From NCBI RefSeq assembly GCF_030867095.1, contig NC_081826.1, positions 250,088,251 through 250,152,250 of the forward strand: DNA of 64,000 bases, read 5' to 3'. The notes beneath the pieces are model-generated. The model was not told where the DNA came from. It saw nothing but the letters and a program-made list of their open reading frames with translations, and did not search any database. Both the position numbers and the translations under genes were made by a program. Origin of the DNA: Alligator mississippiensis (taxonomy: Eukaryota; Chordata; Crocodylia; Alligatoridae). Shown in pieces: positions 22,130-33,277 of the stretch (positions are counted from its first letter, which is position 1; every line of letters starts with the position of its first letter).

Positions 22130-23025
22130 TAAGCATAGGGAGGGTGAGGCAGCTTACAGGAGCTTCTGAAAAGCCCAGATCAGCTTAAATACGTATATGG
22201 GGCATACAATAACAGAGCAGCTGGCCCTATTTCTCCACTCTAGACAGTGATAAAGTGGGTAAGATGCAAGTAAGAGCTCTCACTTTTCCCCCTACATCCA
22301 ATCCCAGATTTTGTTACATTGTCACCTGTGTATTCAACAATCTATCTTGAGACCTATCCCCTTAAGAATCTACCCCCAAATGTAATGGAAAGGATGTTAG
22401 CATAGCTGAGGCCTGAATCCAGTCCAGAATTTAAAGCCTGGAAAACAAGATAGAAGAATGTGAATGAGGATGAGAGTGGGAAAGGCCATAGTGAGATGAG
22501 AAGGTGAAAAAGTTTTAAGCTTAGAAAAGAATTCACCAAAACTTTCTTGTCAGACTTATTTGATGTAATTTAAAATATATCACAACAAAGCAAATTCTGA
22601 AGAATCTTTTATCCAGGGAAGCATTTTCCTGAAATTTCTAAATTACTTTGAATAAGGCCATTTTGCAATTTTTCAATAAATCCTTTGCATATTTTTTTTA
22701 TAAATTGGTTGCATTTTTAATTAAAATGAATGCACATTATTTCCAAGTCAATTAAAGTTATTAAGTATCACTTTTTTGCAATGATATATCATAGACTGAA
22801 AATAACTTCCTAGTTGTAAGATTAATTACAATTGAAACAGTTGTGAAAGAGCTTTATATCTGCTTAGCATATGGTTAGATATTTTCTTCAGTAAACATTA
22901 TCAAATGCATTCCAATCAGTCATGACAGATTTTTCTTATATAAATTTTATTTTTAAATACTCCATTAGTTCTTTTAAGAAAATTATTACATGACAGACCT
23001 TCAAGTCTTGCCCAGTTTTATAATG
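22130..23025. other. SSBP2 intron, no recognised feature
   Basis: AT-rich intron; nothing supported. Confidence 0.45.
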
Positions 23026-23029
23026 CGTA

Positions 23030-23860
23030 ACCAAATCTTATATCTCTTTTCATAAACTGATAAATTTCCTTTATTAGTGGAAAGCTGTTCTAGAATCTTA
23101 TTTGCTCTGATGATTATGAATCTTCGTCTAATTTCCAGCTTAGAAACATTCTTAGTCAGTTTATATTTATTCTTGTGTCAGCATTGTCTTTTGCCTTGTC
23201 TTTTCCCTCCCTAGCTTTTATAAAGAACAAGAGGTTACCTCTCAGCCTTCATTTCCCTAGACTAAACAAGCCAAGCTCTTCTCTTGTAAATTCCCTGATC
23301 ATCTCATTCCCTGATCATCCCATAACCCTCCCCATGAGGTCTTACTAGTATTTTGTACAATAGTATTAACACTTCCCAATCTCTACTAGAAATATCTGTC
23401 CTGATATATTCAAGGTTCACATTAATAATGAAAAAGTCATGTCAGACTCACACAGTTGAATTATAATTGTTTTCTGGTCAACTAATATACCCAGGGCTTT
23501 CCCTTCTTTTGTCATTTTCAATTAATGAGTACCCAATGTGTAGCAGAAATTCTTTTATTAGTCCCTAAGTGCGTGACCTTGCACTTCTCAGTATTAAATT
23601 TCCTCCTGTTTTTATTACTCCAGCCCTCAAAGTCATCCTGTTACCCTGAATGATATTCCACTTCTCCCCCATCTTTATGTCATCAGTGCATTTTATTAAT
23701 GCACACTTATCTTTTGTGTCAAGATCATTAATGACTATAGTAAATAAAATCGATCCCAAGATCAATTCTTGAGGACACCCATTAGTAACCTTTAAGAGAA
23801 TGTCTAACAAGAGTGGTGGCTATTTTTTCTGTCATGGAAATCACATTTCTTTAGATGTTT
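23030..23860 (-). mobile_element. Very old CR1/L3-like LINE, minus strand, fragmented
   Basis: On the minus strand, 23810 to 23565 reads as a reverse-transcriptase remnant: CPQELILGSILFTIVINDLD, then KCTDDIKM in place of the usual KFADDTK. Further along the same strand, near 23290-23210, the translation gives FTREELGLFSL and RLRGNLLFFIKARE. Near 23150-23060 it gives NKYKLTKNVSKLEIRRRF. These are in the normal CR1-clade order, with material missing between the RT core and the C-terminus. Several stops and frame changes. The antisense orientation relative to SSBP2 is common for tolerated intronic LINEs. Confidence 0.6.
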
Positions 23861-24350
23861 TCTGTTTGTTCTCCAATTAAAACTGCATTTTCACAGGCAT
23901 GCACATACACACCTAGATTTGACCATGCCATGTAAGCACTGATGTAAGTAGGGAGCCATGCAGCATTATATCTCCTAGGGGTAGTTGTACCTCTCAGTTC
24001 TTGAGCCTTTCAGTCTGCCTAGATGTTGGTTAGGCTGCTTCATCTTAAGAATTCAGAACACTGTACAGACCAATTCTGTGGCTGTCCCTCCTCCCAATAG
24101 TCTTGGACTAATGAATATGCTAGGAGCATACAGAGATAGCTGTTAGGGCAGTGCGAAGCTTCGGTTGCTGGTTCAATTCGGCCTGATTTGGCAGCCTAAT
24201 TTCCAAATCCGAATCAAATCAGGAGACACTTCAATCTCTCCGAATCGAATTGGAACCCTCCAAATGAATTCAGAAAGATTTGATGATTCGGACATAGCCA
24301 CCGCTTTAAATGTTTTTTCTACGTACCTCAAGGTACCAGGCACTGCACAG

Positions 24351-24530
24351 ATTCACAGATTCATAGATGATAGGGTCAGAAGGGACCTCAACAGATCATC
24401 GAGTCTGACCCCCTGCCTTGGGAGGAAAGAGTGCAGATGACTCCAGCCAGATGCCTATCCAGCCCTCTCTAAAAAAAACCCCAAGGTAAGGGAGAGCACC
24501 ACCTCCCTTGGCCACCCTTACGATGAAGAA
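24351..24530 (-). mobile_element. CR1 3' end, minus strand, nested in hAT
   Basis: Reverse-complement CR1 tail: the ATTCATAGATGATAGGGTCA and TCATCGAGTCTGACCCCCTG boxes at the left, then CTGCCTTGGGAGGAAAGAGT and the CCAAGG..GAGAGCACCACC segment. Part of the usual sequence is missing near 24517, where it jumps to GGCCACCCTTACGATGAAGA. Its 3' end points left, away from the adjoining plus-strand CR1. Confidence 0.85.
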
Positions 24531-25222
24531 GAAGCTCATGAATGCTGAGATGCTGGGGCGGATGAAGCATCCCATTACTAGCCTGCAATGCGATGCTGCG
24601 GCTAGTAAAGCGACCAAAACGCTGGCTTGCATCCATAGATGCTTCTTAAGCAAATCCCGGGACATCATTCTCCCCTTGTACTCAGCCTTAGTGAGGCCGC
24701 AGCTGGAGTACTGCGTCCAGTTTTGGGCTCCACAATTCAAAAAGGATGTGGAGAAGCTTGAGAGAGTCCAGAGAAGAGCCACGCGCATGATCAGAGGTCA
24801 GGGAAGCAGACCCTACGACGACAGGCTGAGAGCCCTGGGGCTCTTTAGCCTGAAAAAGCACAGGCTCAGGGGTGATCTGATGGCCACCTATAAGTTTATC
24901 AGGGGTGACCACCAGTATCTGGAGGAACGTTTGTTCACCAGAGCGCCCCAAGGGATGATGACTAGGTCGAATGGTCATAAACTACTACAAGACCATTTCA
25001 GGCTGGACATAAGGAAGAATTTCTTTACTGTCCGAGCCCCCAAGGTCTGGAACAGCCTGCCACCGGAGGTGGTTCAAGCACCTACATTGAACACCTTCAA
25101 GAGCAAACTGGATGCTTATCTTGCTGGGATCCTGTGACCCCAGCTGACTTCCTGCCCTTTGGGCAAGGGGCTGGACTCGATGATCTTCTGAGGTCCCTTC
25201 CAGCCCTAATGTCTATGAAATC
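24531..25222 (+). mobile_element. CR1 LINE 3' portion with open C-terminal ORF2, nested in hAT
   Basis: 5'-truncated CR1. From about 24540 to the stop at 25135-25137 an open frame of nearly 200 codons reads MLGRMKHPITSLQCDAAASK, LACIHRCFLSKSRDIILPLY, ERVQRRATRMIRGQGSRPYD, LFSLKKHRLRGDLMATYKFI and WNSLPPEVVQAPTLNTFKSK in the normal order. The 3' UTR ends with GACTCGATGATCTTCTGAGG and CCCTTCCAGCCC. No stops or shifts in this stretch, so it is much younger than the CR1 at position 1. It inserted into the hAT element, so it is also younger than that. Confidence 0.92.
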
Positions 25223-25776
25223 CCACAGGAGCATGGCAGGGTTTCCAGTGCGCTTGGAAGCAGACCTGGAAGTGGACCAGAAGCACTTCTGGTCCATTTC
25301 TGGGTCCACCAGGAGTACTTCTGGTCCACTTCCAGTTTCACCATCGAGCACATGGGGGAGCTCCCCCGTGCTCCTGTGGGATGCTCCATCCGTCCCAACA
25401 TCATGAGTCATGCCTGATACCTTGAGGTATTTAGAAAAAAACTGTGTCTATGGCTGAATCGCTGATTCTCCATATCAGCATCGAATCTTCAGATATCACC
25501 TGTTTCACACTCCCCTAATAGCTGTGCCTGCATTTTTCCAGACCACAGAAACTGTGACTGCCTGTAGCTCTTACATAGACCTAAAAAAGGGGAAAGAGTT
25601 TTTCTACAAGCAAATTGCATGCACAACCACAGAAGGGTCAAGTATGTGTATTGTATTGGCTGGAGTATTATACTGAGAGAGACTCAGGGGGAAAGGAAGC
25701 TCTCAAATATCACTGTGTGTTAGCTTATTGCACCAATGCTTATTTTTAAAATTTGGAAAATGATAAACTCTTAGGT

Positions 25777-26752
25777 TGGGGTGGGCAAAATATGGTGTAC
25801 AGGCTGGATCCAGACCAATAAGTGATTCTTTCCATCCCATGGCACTCTCTGCCCTCCTCCCTCCACTTTGGGTAGTGTTGGCTGCAGCAGCTCCACCTCT
25901 GGCTCCAGCTCCTGGGACTGCAGCCAGTAATGGAGCACAGTGGGGGCTGAGGCATGTAGTGGGATTGGTGCCTGCAGGACTAAGGAGAGACCCAGCCCCT
26001 AAACCCACCCCCTGCCCTCCTCTCCCTCTGCTGCTTGTGTTGCTGGCACTAGCACCTTAAAAATATTTTTTTGAAATACATTTTTAGTATATGATTTGTT
26101 TTTGATCTATAATTTGTTAAAATGATATCTTTTAAAAGATGTTATGTGTGTGGACCTCAACTTAATTGGTTTGGCACCATTCTCTGGGAGGTCCAAAACC
26201 CCTGAAATTCCCACTGATTGGCCGAGGATGATGGGGCAGGTTGACAGAGGAGTTACAACTCCTCACTACCTAATAGGTCATGCCTGTGCCTTGTGGCCTA
26301 GGGAACAGAACTTCTGGGGCCCCAGGGGTGGGCAATGCACCATGAGTGTGGGCCCTCTAGAGGGGCAGTGGACCTTCTAATGTCAGGGACCATGTAATGT
26401 GGGCAGGGGATTCTGGGACCAATATGGTGGCCAACATGGTGGTGAGGGGGGCAGGGTTTGGTGTCTGGTGGGCAGGCCTTCTTATGTCACGGACCATGTG
26501 CAAGGGTGAAACTTCTGGTTCCAAGACCATAACCTTTCCCCCTTCCAAAAGGAGTACTTGTAGGGTGAGGGGAGGGACTTTCAGTGGCAAAGGTCAGGAA
26601 CCGGACTTTTAGTTCCAAAATAGCAGCCAGGGGGCAGGGCACCTGTCAAGGTGTGGGATTTAACAGTTTGACAAGAGGTGTGCCCCTGAATCCCTCAACA
26701 GCTGACCAAAATTCAGTAAGTGGGCCACCAGCCAAATAATTGCCCACACTTG
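25777..26752. mobile_element. hAT DNA transposon, 976 bp, non-autonomous
   Basis: The flanks TCTTAGGT (25769-25776) and TCTTAGAT (26753-26760) match at 7 of 8. The inner termini are inverted: GGGGTGGGCAAAATATGGTG on the left and, reverse-complemented, AGTGTGGGCAATTATTTGGC on the right. The outermost bases are decayed from CAGGGG. The interior is GC-richer than the intron, with no transposase motif. It ends 54 bp before the next SSBP2 exon. Confidence 0.78.
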
Positions 26753-26806
26753 TCTTAGATTAATGCAGTCCATTCCTAACTAAATGTCTGTTTATTTTAA
26801 CTTCAG

Positions 26807-26835
26807 GCTCAGGAGACATGGACAGTATTTCCAAA
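26807..26835 (+). CDS. SSBP2: SSBP2 microexon, 29 nt, GSGDMDSISK
   Basis: A microexon of 29 nt. Its first two bases complete Gly; then nine codons, SGDMDSISK. SSBP2-specific: SSBP3 has GSGDIDGLPK, as I recall. The acceptor is AACTTCAG and the donor GTGAGT at 26836. It enters in phase 1 and leaves in phase 0, so skipping it would shift the frame of the conserved C-terminus. It lies between introns of about 6.1 and 9.2 kb, and a hAT element ends only 54 bp upstream, so the branch-point region may partly derive from the transposon edge. Confidence 0.92.
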
Positions 26836-28041
26836 GTGAGTATGTAAAATATTTTAATTTTTAGCATTGTATCCTACTCGTATGTAAAATCTCTCCTAAT
26901 TTTTGTTACATTTTTACATTAGTGATTGCAAATTAAATGGGCATTACATGCCTATCAACTCTTTGGGGATTTTAGACAGACTTAGCATTAGTTGGAAGGT
27001 TAAAACAATGCCGATAATCAGTAGACACTATGAAATGGATTTGTTTATGTATTTTCCTTAACCGAATTATGATCATCCTTGTATGTGGCTAATATATAGC
27101 CATGTAATAACCTAACTAATTATATTATAGTTTTACATATTGACAAGACAAATGAATACAGTTGTCATAAATCTAGTTAAAGGTAAGGAGAGGTAAATTG
27201 GGGAAAATGTCATTAGGATATAACTTTTATGCATTGTGTGATAGCTTTTCTTGCTTTTATGAGGCAACGTTAATATTGTAATCGCTACTTTAATTCCCTA
27301 AAAGCTAGATTAAAAAGTAATTATAAAAGAAGCAGTGTTCTGAACATTCAACCATTAAAGAGTATATTGAAAATGAATGTTATTCAACCTTCAGCCATTT
27401 GGAACTACAAAAATAATATTGTGTTTCAGTGTGCAGTGTTTTACATAAAAAATTCTACTATTTCTATGATGCTTATTAATTTAGGGGTTGATTCAAATTA
27501 GGAATCAATAAAATTATTCATTGCAAGTGTAAGCGGAAGAATTAGTTTCATAGAAAATACCTTGTATTATTTCTTGAACCTTTGCAAATACAAATGGTTA
27601 AAACTAATTAATGAACATCACTAAAAAGATCACCCTGCACTATTGTGCTTTTCATCTACATAGAAATTGATTAAACAACTGTTTCATTCTGAATTGCAGA
27701 GCTCATTTTTATTCATTTGAAATGCTAGAACAAAATTTCCAGCTCTGTCCTAAAAGAAGAAAATAAGTTTGCTTAGAGAAAGCTGAAATCTTTTTAACTG
27801 GAATTTCAAACTACATATGTGGAATGCTAATGTACAATTTCATTATTTTGTAATGGAAGTTCTAATTTCTGCTTGAGGCAAAGCAACAGAAAAAGACACC
27901 AAAAAATGTGGTATCTATGGGTCAGACAAGTCCAGGAGGACCAGGACTATGTTAAAAAATGCTTTGCACTGCAGGGATTACTGTTCATGTAAAGGTACTT
28001 GAGCTGCCTTTAGTTAGCTAGATGGTAGTGAAGCACTCCAT
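26836..28041. other. SSBP2 intron, no recognised feature
   Basis: AT-rich and free of recognisable transposons for 1.2 kb after the microexon, in contrast to the rest of this intron. It might contain splicing control sequence for the microexon; that is inference. Confidence 0.45.
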
Positions 28042-28513
28042 GGCTGTGTTCAGACGAGTGTGAATATGCGGTATGTCACGCCACAGACGCGCCACATACC
28101 ACACATGGAGGCATTCCCCATGCTGCTACCTTGCAGTGCAGGGGTGGGGAGGGGGTTTGACCCCAGGAGATTCTGGGGTCAAAAAACCCCACACCGAAAA
28201 AAAGTGGGGTGGTGCAAGTGGTATCAGCGCATGCCGCCCACAATGAGCCTGGCCAGTTGGAGCCACACTTCAGCTGCCAGCCAGGCTTCCTGTCATTGCT
28301 GCAGCCCTGGGAGGTCCCCAGGACACCATGTAAGGCTGGTGGGGCCAGCACAATTACTGGCCCCAGCCTTCCCTACCCCACCTGGGGTAACCTGCTGCGT
28401 ACCACAGTGCATATGGCATGGGCATTCCCCGGGAACAAGCAGCAGTGGCACAAGGTGTGACACTGCTATTTGTCACCAGGGAAACAAACGTCCATACTCA
28501 TCTGGCCACAGCC
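28042..28513. mobile_element. DNA transposon with GGCTGTG termini, copy 1
   Basis: The left end GGCTGTGTTCAGACGAGTGT pairs with the right end, GGCTGTGGCCAGATGAGTAT when reverse-complemented. CAT abuts both ends and may be a 3-bp target duplication. Length is 472 bp, GC-rich, non-coding. Related to 59607-60574 by its termini and by shared interior words (CAGCTGCCAGCCAGGCTTCC, CCCTGGGAG..CCCCAGGAC). Superfamily not determined. Confidence 0.72.
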
Positions 28514-29305
28514 CATGCGAGCTAACTATCTGAATTTTCACCCAATTTCTCATTCAGCTTGTAGCCTGCACCAGCTCCCCTGCCGCTATGGCTAAATTAC
28601 TATCAGCCCCTAACAAGCTAACTGTACATGGCTATCTATGTACAGGCACACTCATGATTTAACTCACAATTAAATCACAAGGGTAAGTAAAGCAATGGAA
28701 CACCGTGTTCAATTACTTTGTTACAATGTTTTGTTTCTCTTTTCTTCTCAGATGGCAAACCATTGGTTCTTAATAACTTGTATACATATTGGCTATGTAA
28801 CTATTAAAAGAAACCCAGTTTGTGTTACCTAGAGTACATAAACTTTTTTTTCACAAATAAATAAATCAGACAAAATCATAGCAAGATTTTCTTTAACTTT
28901 CTAAAGAAAACATGCAAGACTAAAACAAGAAAACATTTAGAGTAAAAGTAGAATTATGTGAAACATCCATAACAGTCGCTAGTGAAATGGTTTACCAGCT
29001 CATAAATTTGAACTTGGATTATTCCAAACTAGTTACCAGTTTGCAGTTTATTTGGTAGCAAAGAGGCCAAACAAACTGCTATAATCCCTGCGCCAAATCT
29101 GGTTCTCACTTAAGTCAACTGGCGATAAAACTAGTAGCAGGAACCACCATCCCCTAGCAACCACATCCTAGAAGAAATGCCAGCATCTTTATGTCTCTTG
29201 GTACTGTATGATCTCTTCTGAGTCTATTTCCAGGGTTATTGTAGAACTGCTTACACAGAGAGATGGGAAACAGAGGATTCTAGAGGTGGAGCTAACAGGG
29301 TGTTA
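28514..29305. other. SSBP2 intron, no recognised feature
   Basis: AT-rich, nothing supported. Confidence 0.45.
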
Positions 29306-29313
29306 CCTTGGAA

Positions 29314-29540
29314 CAGTGGTTCCTAACCTTTATAGACATGAGGCACCTCTCCTTAACTTTTCTGAATTTAGCAGCACCCTGGTTGAGATCCTAATGCAGC
29401 AGGAGCGCCTGCTCCTACTGCAGTCTCTTCCCAATCTGGCTGCTCATGAGGCGCATAGGGTAGTTTCATCTGGCTGTGGCAACACCCATGATGCCACACA
29501 CCTGAAAGGGACTCACGAAAATCCTGGATGAGAACCACTG
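29314..29540. mobile_element. Short hAT (Charlie-like) element
   Basis: It starts with CAGTGGTTCCTAACC and its end reads CAGTGGTTCTCATCCAGG when reverse-complemented. CTTGGAA occurs immediately outside both ends (29307-29313 and 29541-29547), as expected of a 7-8 bp hAT target duplication. Length is 227 bp. Confidence 0.85.
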
Positions 29541-29549
29541 CTTGGAAGT

Positions 29550-30160
29550 TTGAATTTATTAGTGTCAGACTTCTAAGTTACCATGAAGTATTTGTTTCAT
29601 GGCAAACCATGCTGAACCAAATGCAGAACTCTATTAAAAAATTGTTGAGATGCTACTGTTTCATTTAATAAAATTACTTATGATGATACTTAAATGGTGA
29701 TGAGATAGATTGTTTCCTGCCAATGCACTATACAGGAACATCTTTTTGTATATACCTTCTGTAGGGGTGGAAAACACCTCATATCTGTTTTTATCAGAAT
29801 TTGGCACTAGGTAAAAGTAATTTATGTTGACTTGTCCAGTTTCCCTGGAAATGTACATTCCTTTTTCTGGTTAGTTCATCAACACTTTTAAAATTATTTT
29901 AATTGACAAGGTGCCCAAAATTAAACACGGTAAACCTAGCTAAGCAAGCCTTGTGTTTATAATGATCATGTATTAATAACTGAGTATAACTCTAAATAAA
30001 CTGTGGAAAGCAGCTGGTTCCATCCTTTCTCTTTAATTAAACAGACTAAATCTTGATGGTGTGCTCAATATATTTACTTTGGTTACTATACAAGAAATGG
30101 TAGTTGTACAATAGTACTTCCAGCAAAAGAATAATCTTTAATGCTTTTTGGTGCTGTTGT
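29550..30160. other. SSBP2 intron, no recognised feature
   Basis: AT-rich, nothing supported. Confidence 0.45.
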
Positions 30161-30164
30161 TGTT

Positions 30165-30275
30165 ACTGTGGTAGCCTCTAAGGATTCAGATCATATATCA
30201 GGACTCTGTTGTGCAAGGTACTGTGCAAATAACTAGACACAGTCCCTATACAGAGATGCTTACAACTATCTGGCT
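30165..30275. repeat. Old sauropsid interspersed repeat
   Basis: GTAGCCTCTAAGGATTCAGA, then TGTGCAAGGTACTGTGCAAA, then ACAGTCCCTATACAGAGATG resembles a repeat I know as frequent in bird, turtle and crocodile DNA (GCACCTAGAGGCCCCAATCA..TGCTAGGCACTGTACAAACA..ACAGTCCCTGCCCCAAAGAG). I cannot give its library name. Confidence 0.5.
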
Positions 30276-30279
30276 GTTA

Positions 30280-31380
30280 TTGAATAAAACTAACTCTGTA
30301 ACTCTACTGTTCATGCATAATACTCTCTGGTAAGTGGTTTAGCAGCTCATAACTTTGATTTATGAATTATTCCCAGTCATTTACATGCTAGTTAAAAGAA
30401 GCCTTAATTCAGAAAGGTACTTAAACGTGTCTAATTTTCAGCCTGTAAATACTACTCATTTGTTTAAAATCATGCATATCTTTATGTATTTTGCTGAATC
30501 AGGGTCACAGTGATCCTTTGGAAATAAAGAAACCAATCTCCCTCCCTGTGAAGTCATTTAAACTGCTAAATGCAGCACCTAAACAGAATTTAACCACCCA
30601 AGTCACAAAGAAGTCCAGAAATCTTGCAGCTACAGAACTCTTTTTGTACCTACATGTTTAAAGCATATTTGGCCACCAGAATTGACACAAGACCAAGAGC
30701 AAACAAAGTGCCCAGCAAGGGGTCTGTCATAACAGTCTTAATACTTGTGGCTCTACGGATCCCTCAGTAACACAGAGTAAACCTCAGAAGAGGAGGAGCT
30801 CACTGCATAGTTGGAAATCAGGATCAGGCAGTAGGCAGAGTTGTCTTGTGAACAGATCATCACAATGGTCTGTCTGGATATTGTAAATTATTCTCTTCCA
30901 TATAGAGTTATGAATTAAATTCTGGGATTTAAGGATGGTAGAGGGAGGCACCGGACTGGACTTGGAGTCCTTGTCCTATCAGAAGAATGCATCTGCCTTC
31001 TAGTTCATGGTATTTGGTTGGTCAAACAATGAAGTCCCAACAGAAGAACCCTGATCAGTGGACTCGCTATGAATTCAGATTCTGATTTATCTGGAGATAC
31101 AGCAGATTCTTATGAGGATCTGGGCCATCTTTCAGAAGGTGTTGCCACTCTACCAGGCTACTTTGATTGTGAGCAATTCTGTATCCCAGATAGTTCTTTT
31201 CAGTGGGTAATAATGCTCAGGAGCAAAAAGCACATGGCTGCAATTATTTCAAGGATTTGGACAGCTGGGATAAGATGATCCTGTGACCCAGCTTGATGCA
31301 TTAGCTTCTGGGCTTCGGTTACAGCAGATTGGGTGCAGAGGTAAATACCTTCTCAAGTCTCTCAGAGTCATAGGTGAAGG
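30280..31380. other. SSBP2 intron, no recognised feature
   Basis: Ordinary sequence with nothing I can support. Confidence 0.4.
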
Positions 31381-31384
31381 GAGA

Positions 31385-32455
31385 ATTTTGGGGGGCGGGC
31401 GGGGAGAGTACTAAGCATGCATATGCGCATGCACCACCCCCCAGGTGAACAACTCTGCAGGGGAAGGGGAAGGGGCAGGGGGAGGGAAAAGGGCCAGGTG
31501 GAGAAGGGAGTGGGGCTAGGACCAGGCAAGGATCAGGAGGGAGCCGAGCCGAGCCGGGCCCAGGATTGGAATCAGGGCTGGGGCCCACTGTGCTCATGTG
31601 ACTGCCCCTTCCCCTACGCTCAGGGTTGTTGCTCAGTGCTGGCATCCCCCATGTCAACGAATCTACCACCGCCCCCTAGCCTTGCACTGGCCCTGGCTGC
31701 CTCTGCACTGGCTCTGGCCCTGCAGCACTTGAGAGGGCCTAGAGCCAGGGGCCACAGTGGGGCCAGCCTAGTCTGTGCCACAGGGCTAAAAGGGATGGAG
31801 CCCCTGGGACTCTCCGCACCCACCCTGCACATATCTTGGGAGGCATGGGGGGCACGTGCCCCTGGATCTGCCCGGGGCAGGGCAGGATGTTGTTGCAGGC
31901 TGGGGGTGGGGCCGGGGCAGTGCCAAGCTGTTCCCACCGGGGGGTGGCTGCGCTGCACTCCAGACAGGGAGCAGTGGTGCTGGGACTGGTCCACCTCACT
32001 GCCTGACCCGCCTAGTGGCAGGACACACATGGTGCCACACCACTTTCAAAACAGCAGCAGCAAGGCACAGAGGCAGGGAGCAGAGCCCAGCCAGCAGCTG
32101 CAGCCTACCCTTGCCCTGTGCACAGATCTAAGGGCCATGTGCGCCGCACCCCCACCCCGGTGAATGGGGCCTGGGCCAGGCCGGGTCATGGGACAGTCCC
32201 CACAGTGCAGGAGGGAGTAGGGCAGGGGTAGGGGTAAATGATTCACTCCCTTCTCCAATGTGGGGGTCTTGATCTGCTCCCCCCCACAACCCAGGCAGTC
32301 ATGAAGAAAGTAGATTGAAATAAATTTACCTGCCTCCTGGGCCAGCTGGAGTCCTGGCTTCACAGGGTTTCTGAGTGTGCATGCCCCTTCCCTTCTACTG
32401 CAGCAGTTTGGAGGGCTGAGCCCTGGTAGCACTCCTCCCCACTCCTGCCATCTAT
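31385..32455. other. GC-rich block, probably a repeat, intronic
   Basis: A 1-kb island of GC-rich sequence with a GGCGGGCGGGG start, tandem GAGCCGAGCC words near 31544 and AGGGGAAGGGGAAGGGG near 31461. Open frames exist on both strands, the longest 248 codons on + from 31417. They are low-complexity (Ala, Gly, Pro, Arg) with no domain, as expected of GC-rich non-coding DNA. A weak inverted match (GCAGAGGTAAATACC near 31336; reverse complement of the TTTACCTGCC near 32324) hints at a DNA transposon. Confidence 0.4.
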
Positions 32456-32459
32456 GCTC

Positions 32460-32776
32460 AGGGTATCTGTAGATGTTCTGGGAGGCTGCTCTGACCTGCT
32501 GTAATGACAGCGTGTTGGAGCAGACTCAACTGAGTCTGTTGGAGCGTGCTAATTAGTGTGCTCCAGCCAGCCTCCACATCTTGTGTATCAGCATCCCCAC
32601 GTTTCAAAATGGCTGTGGGGGCATTTTAACTAAAGCTTATCAACCACCACCTTTGTGAAATTCAGGAATGCTGATAAATGAGAGACTGCTGGCACTTGAA
32701 TTACAGCGGTTCTCAGAGCCACTTTAATTAAAGCGCCCCCTACCATCACCCCCAAAGCACATGTAAAAACACCCTC
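32460..32776. mobile_element. MITE-like element, copy 1
   Basis: Copy of the family also at 50192-50550. Shared blocks in order: GGCTGCTCTGAC, GGAGCAGACTC, TGTGCTCCAG, GTATCAGCAT, TTCAAAATGG, and TCTCAGAGCCACTTTAATTA then AAGCGCC. The ends are weakly inverted (AGGGTATCTGTAGATG against AGGGTGTTTTTACATG). Confidence 0.7.
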
Positions 32777-33277
32777 AAAGTCTGATTAAGCTTCCTGGAA
32801 TAATTTATAATATACCTTTTTCTCGAGCAGAGCCATGAAAAGGGCTACTAGCTATGAGAATCTACTATTGAAACACTCTTAAAAATTGGCAAAAAACAAG
32901 GAAGCACTGAATTTCACATGTATCTTGCTGGGTAGCCCATTCCATGGTTACTGCTATTTTGCATGGCTCCATGTTTAATCCCTTGTGGAATTTATATATA
33001 TTTAGGAAGTCGATGGAAGTGGAATTTTCAATTTTATGCCTCAGCATAGACCTATTTTTCATGGAGCCTCTCTAGAACATGTCACATCTGTTTGATGTGG
33101 AATCAAGATTCTCATAGTAAATATTATCCAGGTACTTGATGACAGGCTGATCTATCATACTGTGGAAAAGCTGTTGACTAAGCTATTTTAGATACCTCAT
33201 CCCTCTGGATCCAGCCAGGTTGTTGTTTCCCTGGAGATGGTACATTCAGAAAGTACAGTCATTAGTGGCAAAGGATA

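Larger units (their letters stand above)
24144..25517. mobile_element. hAT DNA transposon interrupted by CR1 LINEs
   Basis: Perfect 8-bp target duplications ATAGCTGT lie at 24136-24143 and 25518-25525. The termini are inverted: TAGGGCAGTGCGAAGC on the left, TAGGGGAGTGTGAAAC on the right after reverse complement. A second inverted match (TACCTCAAGGTACCAGGCA against TACCTCAAGGTATCAGGCA) lies further in at about 24327-24345 and 25412-25431. Without the CR1 sequence at about 24351-25222 it would be roughly 500 bp. No transposase seen. Confidence 0.88.

Noticed and set aside
24351-25222. Twin-priming inversion as the origin of the head-to-head CR1 pair
   Set aside because: Twin priming inverts a more 5' segment of the same element; here the inverted piece is a CR1 3' end with its own terminal box.
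31417-32163. 248-codon open frame in the GC-rich intronic block
   Set aside because: No motif, repetitive composition, overlapping frames on the other strand, and no splice context.
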